Origin: Phycisphaerales bacterium
Lineage (GTDB): Bacteria; Planctomycetota; Phycisphaerae; Phycisphaerales; SM1A02
NCBI GenBank assembly: GCA_014238205.1
Contig: JABABM010000004.1
Span: forward strand, 1-64,000
Direction: 5' to 3'
DNA length: 64,000 bases
The notes below the pieces were generated by a model. That model had not been told where the DNA came from. It ran no database searches and saw nothing but the letters and a program-made list of their open reading frames with translations. Both the position numbers and the translations under genes were made by a program. This document shows, one piece after another, positions 18,306 to 26,423 of the stretch (its first letter is position 1; every line of letters begins with the position of its first letter).

Positions 18306-19106
18306 TCAGAAGACCAGGTACTTCAATGCAGCAGCCAGCAGCACGATGATGAACACGAATCGAATCCACTGAACAGGCAGGACATGGGTAAATCGAGCAC
18401 CCAGCCAGGCTCCAATAATCGCCATTGGAAACAGCCACAATGAAAGCTGCAGGGCATCTATGAGCAGCAGGGGCTTGCCCGACCCTGAATCAAGAACCGA
18501 AGAAATCGTCAGGTCCTTGGTTGCCGCACCGACGATGGACGTGAAACACATCAAGCCGGAGGAAATGGCGATTGCATGTGGCAACGTCAGGCGACAGATC
18601 TTCTGTGAAAGAGGCACGGTGAGGAGCCCTCCGCCGACCCCGAGCAGGCCTGCGCCAAACCCAGCTGCAGAGCCGATCATGCTGCCCCGTTGAATGTTGA
18701 TGACCGTATCTCCATCCTTTGGTTCTCCAACTGCAGACAGCAGCCTCATGACATTCATGAAGATCACGTAGAGAAGGAAGACGCCGAACAACTTCCCCAT
18801 CCAGTAGCCGGAAACAACATTGTTGGCCAGGACGCCGAGGATGATGCCGACTATTCCAAAGGGAACGATGTAACGCAACAGCCGGGTCTCAAGTTCACCC
18901 TGTCTCCAATGCCGGATCGAGGCCGGTATTGCAACGAAGGCGACTACGTTCATCGAGGCGGCCTGGGCAAGGTGAATGTCACGACCGAGCAGGAATGTAA
19001 GCGCGGGAATCGTGATCACCCCACCACCGATCCCGATGAGTCCACCGATCATGCCCGCGCAGAAACCCAACCCAAGCAACGCGAGTACTTCCCAAACCGG
19101 TAGCAT
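18306..19106 (-). CDS. TSUP-family membrane permease (TauE/SafE)
   Basis: 266 residues from the ATG at 19106; a GTG at 19127 with a closer ribosome site is an alternative. Eight hydrophobic segments are arranged as two repeats, each beginning with the family's Gly-rich motif: GMIGGLIGIGGGVITIPAL and GFGAGLLGVGGGLLTVPL. The family moves small anions such as sulfite, sulfonates or other organosulfur compounds, or acts in export of such anions; the substrate here is unknown. It is convergent with the EEP gene and divergent from the EamA gene, so stands alone. Confidence 0.88.
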   Translation of the reverse strand: MLPVWEVLALLGLGFCAGMIGGLIGIGGGVITIPALTFLLGRDIHLAQAASMNVVAFVAIPASIRHWRQGELETRLLRYIVPFGIVGIILGVLANNVVSGYWMGKLFGVFLLYVIFMNVMRLLSAVGEPKDGDTVINIQRGSMIGSAAGFGAGLLGVGGGLLTVPLSQKICRLTLPHAIAISSGLMCFTSIVGAATKDLTISSVLDSGSGKPLLLIDALQLSLWLFPMAIIGAWLGARFTHVLPVQWIRFVFIIVLLAAALKYLVF

Positions 19107-19154
19107 GCGGAAAGTGTACCCCTCCACTGGCTCCCTGTGACATGAGACAATGAC

Positions 19155-20054
19155 ATGTCTGGTCGATTGAAAGCAGAAGGCCTCCTTCTGGCAGCCGCGA
19201 TCATCTGGGGCGGCGGCTTCATTACCCAGAAGATCGGGATGGATGACATCGGCCCTTGGGCCTATACGGGCGCCAGGTATGGAATCGCACTGCTGGCCAT
19301 GCTGCCCCTGCTCTGGCTCCCTGTTCCGGGTCGATCCAGCAGGAACTCAAAACCTCACTCGAAGAAAGCACTGCTCATCGGGGGAACGCTTGCAGGACTG
19401 GGCATTGCCGTGGGAGGAATACTGCAGCAGACAGGCATCGAGCGGACCAGTGCCGGGAATGCGGGGTTCATCACCGGCCTCTACGTGATCCTTGTCCCCT
19501 TGCTGGGTCTCTTCATCGGCTACGTCGTCAGGATCACAGTCTGGAGCGGTGCCCTCGTTGCCATCTTCGGACTCTATCTCCTGAGCATCCAGGGGGGGCG
19601 GGAAATCAATCCAGGCGATGTGCTTGTCTTTCTCGGGACCTTCGCCTGGGCCTTCCAGGTGCTTGTCATTGGATGGGCTTCACCTCGAACCGATCCAATG
19701 CGCCTGGCGGTACTGCAGATCGGCATTGCTGCCCTCCTCACGATCATCGCCGCGGCCATTGTCGAGGGATTTACCCTGGACTCGCTGCTTGCCGCAAAGT
19801 GGCCGCTTCTCTACAGCGGGATTCTCGCAACATCGGTTGCATTCACGTTCCAGATCATCGGGCAGCAACGAACACCTCCGGCCGTGGCTGGGATGCTCCT
19901 GAGCCTGGAAGCAGTCTTTGCTGCCGTTGCCGGCTACTTCCTCCTTGGTGAACTGCTGGGAACCATGCAATTGATCGGCTGCGGGCTCATGCTTGCAGGC
20001 ATTCTCATTTCGCAGTTGAATCCAGGACGACGGCGAAGGTTTTTCAAGCGATGA
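19155..20054 (+). CDS. EamA-family (DMT superfamily) transporter
   Basis: 299 residues with ten hydrophobic segments in two EamA halves: AAAIIWGGGFITQKIG near the N-terminus and the second repeat starting at VLVFLGTFAWAFQVLVIGWA. The C-terminal SLEAVFAAVAGYFLLGE motif is the family hallmark. Members export or import amino acids, metabolites or drugs across the inner membrane. The next gene, 41 nt on, is an indoleamine 2,3-dioxygenase, so tryptophan or a kynurenine-pathway product is a reasonable guess for substrate, but only from position. The protein ends in a very basic RRRRFFKR tail. Confidence 0.9.
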   Translation: MSGRLKAEGLLLAAAIIWGGGFITQKIGMDDIGPWAYTGARYGIALLAMLPLLWLPVPGRSSRNSKPHSKKALLIGGTLAGLGIAVGGILQQTGIERTSAGNAGFITGLYVILVPLLGLFIGYVVRITVWSGALVAIFGLYLLSIQGGREINPGDVLVFLGTFAWAFQVLVIGWASPRTDPMRLAVLQIGIAALLTIIAAAIVEGFTLDSLLAAKWPLLYSGILATSVAFTFQIIGQQRTPPAVAGMLLSLEAVFAAVAGYFLLGELLGTMQLIGCGLMLAGILISQLNPGRRRRFFKR

Positions 20055-20095
20055 TGTCGAGGAACTGCCCGTACCCGACTTGAACAGGCTCCAGC

Positions 20096-21229
20096 ATGAC
20101 CAGTACTCCAGATTCCTGCCTTGCAGAACATGATGTGGACCCGCTCCGTGGCTTCCTGCCCAGCGAAGATCCGCTCCAGCGACTGCCCGACGAGTACATC
20201 CCATGGGAACGGGTTGCGTTTGATCTTCCAGCCCTGGTCTCGACGCATCTTGTCCGCGATGCCGTTGACACGCTCCCCCTCCTTGGTACAGAGGCACTGA
20301 AGACGGAAGCTCATCTTCGGCGCGCGATGCTCCTGCTCTCCGTGCTTGGTGGTGCCTGTGCCTGGAGTCGCTCCACCCCGCCTGCGATGCTTCCAAGGGC
20401 ACTCTCCATTCCATGGAGCGAGGTTGCGGAACGACTTGATCGTCCCATGATCATTTCCCACGCATCGATTGTCCTGCACAACTGGAAACGAGTGAACATG
20501 GCCGAGGAGATCAAGGCAACGAACCTTCGCACGCTCCAGTGCTTTCGAGGTGGACCTGATGAAGAGTGGTTCTACCTGGTCACCGTCGAGATCGAGGCAA
20601 TCGGGGCACGGGCACTTCCTGCACTTCTCGTGGCCCGTGAAGCGGTTGCAGACCATGACATGGGCAGGCTCGTCGAATCACTCACGGTGATCTCAGGTGT
20701 CATCAACGACATGATCCGTGTACTGGAGCAGATGGAGTCGCGATGCAGGCATGATGTGTTCTACCACCGGGTTCGGCCATTCCTCTCTGGATGGCCGGAG
20801 CCTGGAATGATCTATGAAGGCGTAACCACGGAACCGATTCAACTCCATGGAGGCAGCGCAGCCCAGTCTTCGCTGATCCAGTCGATTGATGCTGGGCTGG
20901 ATGTGTCACACCCACATCCTGGAACACGGCCGTTTCTCATGGCAATGCGGCAATACATGCCTCCGAGGCATCGAGCATTCGTGGAGATGCTTGAGCAGGG
21001 ACCCTCCCTTCGAGAGGCGTCCACTGGATCAACTGAAGCAGCTGATGCCTACGATGCCTGCATTGATTCACTCGACAGGTTCAGAAAGACACACATGGGT
21101 ATCACCTCCAGGTACATCACCCAGCAGGCCCCGTCGCAGGCATCGGCAGTTGGAACAGGTGGAACCGAATACGCCGATTTCCTTCGCCGGGCTCGAGCCG
21201 AGACGAACGATCGCCGGATCGGCAACTAG
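20096..21229 (+). CDS. Indoleamine 2,3-dioxygenase-family haem protein
   Basis: 377 residues. The whole IDO pattern is present: PWERVAFDLPAL, SHASIVLHNWKRVN (121-134), FRGGPDEEWFYLVTVEIEA (150-168), FYHRVRPFLSGWP with Arg227 at the substrate-carboxylate position, YEGV, HGGSAAQSSLIQS (251-263), MRQYMPPRHRAF with proximal haem ligand His292, AYDACIDSL and the C-terminal GTGGTEYADFLRRAR. It should open the indole ring of L-tryptophan (or a related indole) to N-formylkynurenine using O2. Bacteria more often use tryptophan 2,3-dioxygenase, so this is an uncommon enzyme in the setting. No kynureninase or formamidase gene is nearby. It is 41 nt downstream of an EamA transporter and 9 nt upstream of a DUF6807 gene. 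Confidence 0.93.
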   Translation: MTSTPDSCLAEHDVDPLRGFLPSEDPLQRLPDEYIPWERVAFDLPALVSTHLVRDAVDTLPLLGTEALKTEAHLRRAMLLLSVLGGACAWSRSTPPAMLPRALSIPWSEVAERLDRPMIISHASIVLHNWKRVNMAEEIKATNLRTLQCFRGGPDEEWFYLVTVEIEAIGARALPALLVAREAVADHDMGRLVESLTVISGVINDMIRVLEQMESRCRHDVFYHRVRPFLSGWPEPGMIYEGVTTEPIQLHGGSAAQSSLIQSIDAGLDVSHPHPGTRPFLMAMRQYMPPRHRAFVEMLEQGPSLREASTGSTEAADAYDACIDSLDRFRKTHMGITSRYITQQAPSQASAVGTGGTEYADFLRRARAETNDRRIGN

Positions 21230-21238
21230 GATGCGGGC

Positions 21239-23320
21239 ATGAAGAAACTTCTGCTTTCCACCGTTTCGATGACGCTCCTCTCATGCCATTTCGCACTGGC
21301 ACAGTTCACATTGGTGCGTGACGAGACAACGGGAACAGCCCTGGTTTCAGAGGGTGATGATCCTGTTCTCGTCTACAACTACGGGGATCAATTGGCCGAT
21401 GGCATCGCCACAGATCGGACTCGTTCCTGCTACGTCCATCCCCTCTTCGGGCTCGACGGAGAAATCATCACGGATGACTTCCCTCGTGACCACCTTCACC
21501 ACAGGGGTGTTTCCATGATGTGGCCTCGGATGCGTGTTGGTGACCGACAGGTCGACCATTGGCATCTCGATGGGATTCGGACACTCAACAAGAACCTGTC
21601 CCTCGTCCAACTGGCCGATGGTGCCCAACTCGTGGCAGACAACACGTGGACACTCGATTCGGGTTCAATCGCAGCAACCGAGCAGACGAAATGGCGTCTC
21701 CATCCGGCCGGTGTCGATGGTCGAATCATCGATGTCCAATCCATCATCACTGCCGGCGATGAACCCATCACACTGCAGGGCGCAGTCCTTCCAAAGGGGT
21801 ACGGGGGGCACATGATCCGGTTGGCCCCTCGGACCGGCGAAATCATCACCACGGATCGGGGTGAACACACCCGGGACAGCGACAGGCTCCCCTTCCGCTG
21901 GGCTGACTACTCGGCGACGTTCAAGGGAGCCCAATCGATCTCCGGCGTAGCGATGTTTCCTCACCCGGATTACCCGGATTATGCGCCCAGTTGGCAGTTG
22001 CGTCCCTATGGAATCCTGTCCATCTCCTGGCCGGGATCGAGGCCCTACGTGATCATGCCCGGCGAGTCACTCGAGCTCACCTACAGGATGTGGGTTCATC
22101 GTGGCAATGCGGATACCGGAGGCGTAGCCGAGGCATGGACGGAATACATGCACACGCCGGGCCTCGATCGCATGACTCCAACCTCCAATCGCATGGAACT
22201 GTTCAAGGATGAAAGCATTGATTGGACGCTCGTGGGCACCGCGACGTACGACAGGACGCAGGGTCAACTGCACGGCCATGGCGAGGAACCAAGAAACTCC
22301 TTCCTCGTCGGCCCGGAGATCTTCGACTTTGAACTTGAAACGGAGATCCTCGCTGAAGCCGGGAGCAACTCTGGAATACAGGTGCGAAGCCAGGTCACCG
22401 ATGATGGCAAGGCCGTACGCGGATACCAGGTTGAAATCGACACCTCGGAACGCGCATGGACGGGGGGACTCTACGACGAACTCCGTCGTGGCTGGCTGGA
22501 ATCACTTGACGGAAACGAGGCCGCACGGGGCGCCTGGATGCCGGGCAAGTGGAACCACATGCGGATCATCGCAGAGGGGACGCACTTCCAGACATGGGTC
22601 AATGGCATTCCCTGCATTGATGCCCATGACGCGATGGATCTCGGCGGCATCCTCGCATTCCAGGTACATGGCGGCCAGTGTGATGTTCGCTGGAAGAACA
22701 CAACCCTCACCCACCTCGGGCGACACGCGTGGGAACCTCTCTTCGATGGCAGGACACTCGAGGGATGGAGACGATCTGGTGGCGGTCAATGGACCATCGA
22801 GGATGGCATTCTCAGTGGCCGCATACAGGCAGACGAGCCCAGGCATGGGCACCTCTTCACCGCGGGATCACATGACGATTTCACGGTTCGCCTGGAATTC
22901 ATGTCGCCAAGTGGCAACAGTGGCATCTACTTTCGCGCCCAGGAAACTGGCACGCATGGAATCAAGGGATTTCAGGCAGAGGTTGATGGACGATCCGGCA
23001 AGACCGGTGGGTTGTATGAGACCGGGGGCCGGCAATGGGTCGTGCCATTGCCCGAGAACACTGCTTCGTTCGAAGATGTCTACCGTCCAGGAGAATGGAA
23101 CTGGATGACCATTACGGCAAAAGGACCCCGGATCGTCGTTCATGTCAATGGAAGAAAGACAGCTGACATCGTCGATCACGAAGGGCGACGAGAAGGACCG
23201 ATTGCACTGCAACTTCATGGAAACCAGGACATGGAAGTCCGGTTCCGGACGATCGAGCTGCTCGAATCCACCCCGGGTACGGTTACCGCCAACGGGATCG
23301 CTGCCGAACACACGGACTGA
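21239..23320 (+). CDS. Secreted DUF6807 (PmoA-like) protein with two DUF1080 domains
   Basis: 693 residues with a signal peptide (1-21). Residues 22-310 are DUF6807: YVHPLFGLDGEIITDDFPRD and HLHHRGVSMMWPRM, HWHLDGIRTL, and PEYWD-like RPYGILSISWP. Two DUF1080 (3-keto-disaccharide hydrolase-like, concanavalin-fold) domains follow, about 325-505 (SNSGIQVRSQV, GGLYDEL, GKWNHMRIIAEG) and 515-675 (LFDGRTLEGWRR, SPSGNSGIYFRAQETG, GEWNWMTITAKG). In 3-keto-sugar pathways DUF1080 proteins cleave oxidised disaccharides; DUF6807 function is not settled. The gene starts 9 nt after the IDO gene and probably shares its transcript. It converges with the FHA-sigma gene, stops 4 nt apart. Confidence 0.9.
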   Translation: MKKLLLSTVSMTLLSCHFALAQFTLVRDETTGTALVSEGDDPVLVYNYGDQLADGIATDRTRSCYVHPLFGLDGEIITDDFPRDHLHHRGVSMMWPRMRVGDRQVDHWHLDGIRTLNKNLSLVQLADGAQLVADNTWTLDSGSIAATEQTKWRLHPAGVDGRIIDVQSIITAGDEPITLQGAVLPKGYGGHMIRLAPRTGEIITTDRGEHTRDSDRLPFRWADYSATFKGAQSISGVAMFPHPDYPDYAPSWQLRPYGILSISWPGSRPYVIMPGESLELTYRMWVHRGNADTGGVAEAWTEYMHTPGLDRMTPTSNRMELFKDESIDWTLVGTATYDRTQGQLHGHGEEPRNSFLVGPEIFDFELETEILAEAGSNSGIQVRSQVTDDGKAVRGYQVEIDTSERAWTGGLYDELRRGWLESLDGNEAARGAWMPGKWNHMRIIAEGTHFQTWVNGIPCIDAHDAMDLGGILAFQVHGGQCDVRWKNTTLTHLGRHAWEPLFDGRTLEGWRRSGGGQWTIEDGILSGRIQADEPRHGHLFTAGSHDDFTVRLEFMSPSGNSGIYFRAQETGTHGIKGFQAEVDGRSGKTGGLYETGGRQWVVPLPENTASFEDVYRPGEWNWMTITAKGPRIVVHVNGRKTADIVDHEGRREGPIALQLHGNQDMEVRFRTIELLESTPGTVTANGIAAEHTD

Positions 23321-23324
23321 ACAA

Positions 23325-24329
23325 TCAGCCTTCTTCTTCGCGAAGTTTCTCGATGATGCCTCGTATCTGCTTCGCGAGGCGCATCTTCGCGTGTCGCACG
23401 GCATCGGGCGTCATGCCTGTTTCCTCGCAGACGGCATCGACCGCCGTACCACGCAGGCCATAGAGTTCGAAGGCCTTCCATGTTCGTTCCTCGACCGTGG
23501 CCCGGGCTTCCGCCATGGCCCTGAAGAGGAGTTGCTCGGTCCACTGCCGGTCCCACATGACGTCTGCATCCGCATCAAGATCAGGCGGCTCCCAGCTTCC
23601 ATCGAAATTCTGGCTCGGTCGCTTCCGGCGATACCGGGCACGGATGGCATTGAGTGTCACGCGCTTGAGGTAGCCTCGAAATCGTCCCTTGTTCGGATCG
23701 TATTCAAAGTCGGAGGAAACCCGGAAGAAACCCATCAACACATCCTGGAGGATGTCGTCGGCATCCTGCGCCTTGAGACCGGCGTTTCTCGCAAAGCCGG
23801 CGATGACCGACGAATACTTCTCGGCAAACTCGTTCCAACCAAACTCCCGATCCAGGGTGCCGTCAGCACGAAGGCGGACGAAGATGCTGGCCCGTGTCGC
23901 ATACATGGGATCCTTCCGGGATTCATCTACCGGCGCTGAATCGACGGGCTGTGGCTTGTCGGTTTCATCAAGGCCCGGCTCCTTCGGCTCTTCCTCCTCG
24001 AGGCGAACAAGAAATTTCCATGGACCGATTCCAACAAGATCCCTGTTGCAGAGCGGCTCTGTTCGGTTGGCTTCCAGGCGAACAAGGTTGAGGTAGACCC
24101 CCCCACGGCTGTCCTTGTCCTGCAACTGCACCTGCCCCTCGGAATGATCAAGTACAGCATGGACCCGTGACACGCCTGGATCCGAGAGGACGACATCACA
24201 ATCACTTGACCGACCAATAGTCGTTGGACCGTCCACAGTGAGTCGAAGCGAGTCCATCCTCGGGCCATCTGCAACGACCAACTCGATCTCCGGGGCCTTG
24301 AAGCCTTCAACTGGCGAATCCGCATTCAT
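23325..24329 (-). CDS. FHA domain fused to ECF-type sigma factor
   Basis: 334 residues from the ATG at 24329. Residues about 15-110 are an FHA domain with the phosphothreonine-binding residues intact: TIGRSSDCDVVLSDP (Gly39, Arg40) and GVSRVHAVL (Ser54, Arg55, His57), then GVYLN. After a Glu/Pro-rich linker (111-145), residues 150-334 are an ECF sigma factor: region 2 at FAEKYSSVIAGFARNAG, ADDILQDVLMGFFRV, GRFRGYLKRVTLNAIRARYRRK; region 4 at ELYGLRGTAVDAVCEETG and VRHAKMRLAKQIR. FHA recognition suggests the sigma factor is steered by Ser/Thr-kinase phosphorylation in place of an anti-sigma factor. No kinase or anti-sigma gene is adjacent. An upstream in-frame start at 24401 adds residues unlike either domain. 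Confidence 0.9.
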   Translation of the reverse strand: MNADSPVEGFKAPEIELVVADGPRMDSLRLTVDGPTTIGRSSDCDVVLSDPGVSRVHAVLDHSEGQVQLQDKDSRGGVYLNLVRLEANRTEPLCNRDLVGIGPWKFLVRLEEEEPKEPGLDETDKPQPVDSAPVDESRKDPMYATRASIFVRLRADGTLDREFGWNEFAEKYSSVIAGFARNAGLKAQDADDILQDVLMGFFRVSSDFEYDPNKGRFRGYLKRVTLNAIRARYRRKRPSQNFDGSWEPPDLDADADVMWDRQWTEQLLFRAMAEARATVEERTWKAFELYGLRGTAVDAVCEETGMTPDAVRHAKMRLAKQIRGIIEKLREEEG

Positions 24330-24494
24330 GGCTTTCTTGTACCAGATTCGCCTCCCATGGGCCACCAGAAGGGTTTTTACAGGAGAACGCGGAGAATTCA
24401 TCCTTCAGGTCTCACGGGGCCTCCCAAAGCCCATAGGTGGGTGTGAAGGCGGACCTCAGACCGCCTGGCCCCTTACGAACGGCTGGAGAAGACC

Positions 24495-24701
24495 ATGAAG
24501 ACCCTCAAGACACCCCTGACAGTTCTGCTTGCCACAACGGCTTTCGCGCTCGGTACGGGATGTGCTTCCCAGAAGACACAGGCTCCGAGAACATCGACGC
24601 ACGTCGCCCTCTCAGCCATGGACGATGCCGGATCGAACCCGCTCGTCATTGCTTCCGGGGACACGCTGGGCGTTGAACTCCACCTTGCGGTAACTGAATA
24701 G
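24495..24701 (+). CDS. Very small lipoprotein
   Basis: 68 residues from the ATG at 24495, with GGAGAAG just upstream. The signal LLATTAFALGTGC ends at a lipobox Cys near residue 23. The remaining 45 residues are unstructured-looking and Ser/Thr/Ala-rich with VIASGDTLGVELHLAV near the end. Function unknown. A strong hairpin follows 38 nt after the stop, so it forms its own transcription unit. Confidence 0.65.
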   Translation: MKTLKTPLTVLLATTAFALGTGCASQKTQAPRTSTHVALSAMDDAGSNPLVIASGDTLGVELHLAVTE

Positions 24702-24738
24702 AAACACGCAGACTCCACACAAGCACCATTGCAAGAAA

Positions 24739-24772
24739 GAAAGCACCCCGGTCCCACGCCCGGGGTGCTTTC
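24739..24772 (+). terminator. Hairpin terminator after the small lipoprotein
   Basis: Perfect 13-bp stem GAAAGCACCCCGG/CCGGGGTGCTTTC with an 8-nt loop (24752-24759). The following T-tract is poor (TCGTCTGTGCTTGCTT), so release may depend partly on other factors. Confidence 0.75.
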
Positions 24773-24898
24773 GTCTGTGCTTGCTTGCAGCCTGGTGAAC
24801 TTCCGAATTTGATCCCACCCAGTCACATCCAGCTTCACGGACCGCATAGTTGGTGTTGCAGGGCCATGGACTTGCCCTGTTCAAAGGAGACAGCCAAG

Positions 24899-25231
24899 AT
24901 GAACCAGTCAACATTCAACCTCTGTACATTCCGTCGTATTGCAGACCAGCTTCATGCCGACATCGAGACCCCCTCCATCGATGAAGAGAATGCTGCAGGC
25001 ATGCTCTCTGCAATCGTGGATCGTTTGAATACTCCCGGCATGGAATGCAATCACCTGTTCCTCGACTTCACGATGGTTCAACAGGCGGGCAGCCAGTGCC
25101 TGAGTCTCTGCCTCGAACTTCACCACCTCATGAAGATTCGTGCCGGCTCTATGACCATTACCGGTCTCAACAGGCATGTCACCTGGTTGTTTGAATCCAT
25201 GCATCTTCAGAAGGTGCTGAACGTAGCCTGA
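24899..25231 (+). CDS. STAS-domain protein (anti-sigma antagonist-like)
   Basis: 110 residues from the ATG at 24899, preceded by AAAGGAGA. The fold pattern of SpoIIAA-type STAS proteins is visible: beta strand HLFLDFTMV, the loop and helix QQAGSQCLSLCLELHHLM, strand AGSMTITGLN, and C-terminal helix WLFESMHLQKVLNVA. The loop that in anti-sigma antagonists reads D-S-S-G reads G-S-Q-C here: by my alignment the phosphorylated serine is replaced by Gln, so regulation by a switch kinase may be lost. It is monocistronic, with the deaminase gene 160 nt downstream. Confidence 0.75.
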   Translation: MNQSTFNLCTFRRIADQLHADIETPSIDEENAAGMLSAIVDRLNTPGMECNHLFLDFTMVQQAGSQCLSLCLELHHLMKIRAGSMTITGLNRHVTWLFESMHLQKVLNVA

Positions 25232-25390
25232 TCCTGTTCCACGTTGACGCCCGGTGGCCCCAGCCGACCCAGACCCAGCTCGACCCAAGACCCTGCTCGA
25301 GCTTCCCCCCCCAAGGCCATCGGGTGTCGTGATGAAGAAAGCACATGCTCTCTCAGGTTCCTGCAGGCCTTCGATCGATATACTCCACCC

Positions 25391-25864
25391 ATGGATACAA
25401 AGTGGGACAACCGCTTCCTCGATCTCGCCGGCCGGATTGCACTCTGGAGCAAGGACCCCAGCCGCGGAGTCGGCTGCGTCATCGCCACCCCGGACCGACA
25501 CATCTGCTCCACGGGCTTCAACGGCCTGCCATCGGGTGTCGAGGATCTTCCTGAACGACTCGTGCGACCGACCAAGTACGACCTCATCTGCCATGCCGAG
25601 CAGAACGCCATCATCCAGTGTGCCAGGCACGGCGTCAGCCCTGAGGGATGCACCCTCTACGCCACCTTCTTCCCATGCATTTCATGTGCCCTGACCATCG
25701 TCCAGGCGGGCATCACCAGGGTCGTCTCCTGGGATCTTGCCACTGGAGATGAGCACTGGATGGAGAGCATCGAGAAGTCGATGGCTGTCTTCAAGGAAGC
25801 CGGCGTCTCCTATGAGCTCTGTGCTCGACCCGAGAATCATGTAGCAGAGACCATCCCTGAGTGA
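25391..25864 (+). CDS. dCMP/cytidine-deaminase-family zinc enzyme (deoxycytidylate deaminase-like)
   Basis: 157 residues from the ATG at 25391. Zinc and catalytic residues are all present: CHAEQNAI (His68, Glu70) and PCISC (Cys96, Cys99), with substrate segments KDPSRGVGCVI, STGFNGLPSG and GITRVVSWD. Together they fit deoxycytidylate deaminase (dCMP to dUMP), which feeds thymidylate synthesis, more closely than cytidine or tRNA adenosine deaminases. The frame is open further upstream but those residues are not family-like. It is followed after 81 nt by panD on the same strand. Confidence 0.9.
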   Translation: MDTKWDNRFLDLAGRIALWSKDPSRGVGCVIATPDRHICSTGFNGLPSGVEDLPERLVRPTKYDLICHAEQNAIIQCARHGVSPEGCTLYATFFPCISCALTIVQAGITRVVSWDLATGDEHWMESIEKSMAVFKEAGVSYELCARPENHVAETIPE

Positions 25865-25945
25865 AGTAGATCTCCAGTGAATGTACAATGGTCCATTCAC
25901 TGGAAACTTCTCCATCGGTCAGTGTTTCAGCAGGACAGGCAAGAC

Positions 25946-26329
25946 ATGGTACGCAAGGTCCTTCACAGCAAGATACACCAGGCAGTTGTCACGGAGGCCT
26001 GTCCCGACTACCAGGGATCCTTGACGATCGATTCTGAACTGCTCGATGCAACCGGCATGCGTCCCAGCGATGCGATCCTCGTTGCGAATTGCGAAACCGG
26101 GGCACGATTTGAAACCTACGTATTCAGTGGCCCGCCTGGGTCTGGTGTCATCGGCGTCAATGGAGCAGCGGCCCACCTGGCCAATCCCGGGGACCGGATC
26201 ATCATCATCCACTGGGCCCACATGTCCGACGAGGAATACTCGCAGCATCTGCCCAGGGTTCTCCTGATGAACGAGGACAACTCGATCAGGAAAACCATCC
26301 AATACGATCCCTGCCCGGCGATGAACTGA
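25946..26329 (+). CDS. panD: Aspartate 1-decarboxylase
   Basis: 127 residues from the ATG at 25946. It makes beta-alanine for pantothenate and CoA. The pro-enzyme self-cleavage site is in YQGSLTID with Gly24-Ser25, exactly at the canonical position; the N-terminal VRKVLHSKIHQAVVTEA and GVIGVNGAAAHLANPGDRII are also conserved. Length is normal. It is the last gene of the + run; a bidirectional-looking hairpin separates it from the convergent dockerin gene. Confidence 0.97.
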   Translation: MVRKVLHSKIHQAVVTEACPDYQGSLTIDSELLDATGMRPSDAILVANCETGARFETYVFSGPPGSGVIGVNGAAAHLANPGDRIIIIHWAHMSDEEYSQHLPRVLLMNEDNSIRKTIQYDPCPAMN

Positions 26330-26358
26330 GCGACTCGGATCACAAGACTCGAAAACGA

Positions 26359-26392
26359 AACTCCGGCCGACTCTTGCGAGACGGCCGGAGTT
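26359..26392 (-). terminator. Hairpin terminator between panD and the dockerin gene
   Basis: Stem AACTCCGGCCG/CGGCCGGAGTT, 11 bp, loop 26370-26381. On the minus strand it is followed by a T-rich stretch (TCGTTTTCG), so it chiefly ends the dockerin gene; it could also stop panD transcripts from the other side. Confidence 0.8.
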
Positions 26393-26423
26393 GTTCAATC
26401 AAACAGGTGAAATGATCGCCGGG

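Noticed and set aside
23325-24401. Longer start for the FHA-sigma gene at 24401
   Set aside because: The extra 24 residues lack similarity, and the Met at 24329 begins just before the FHA domain.
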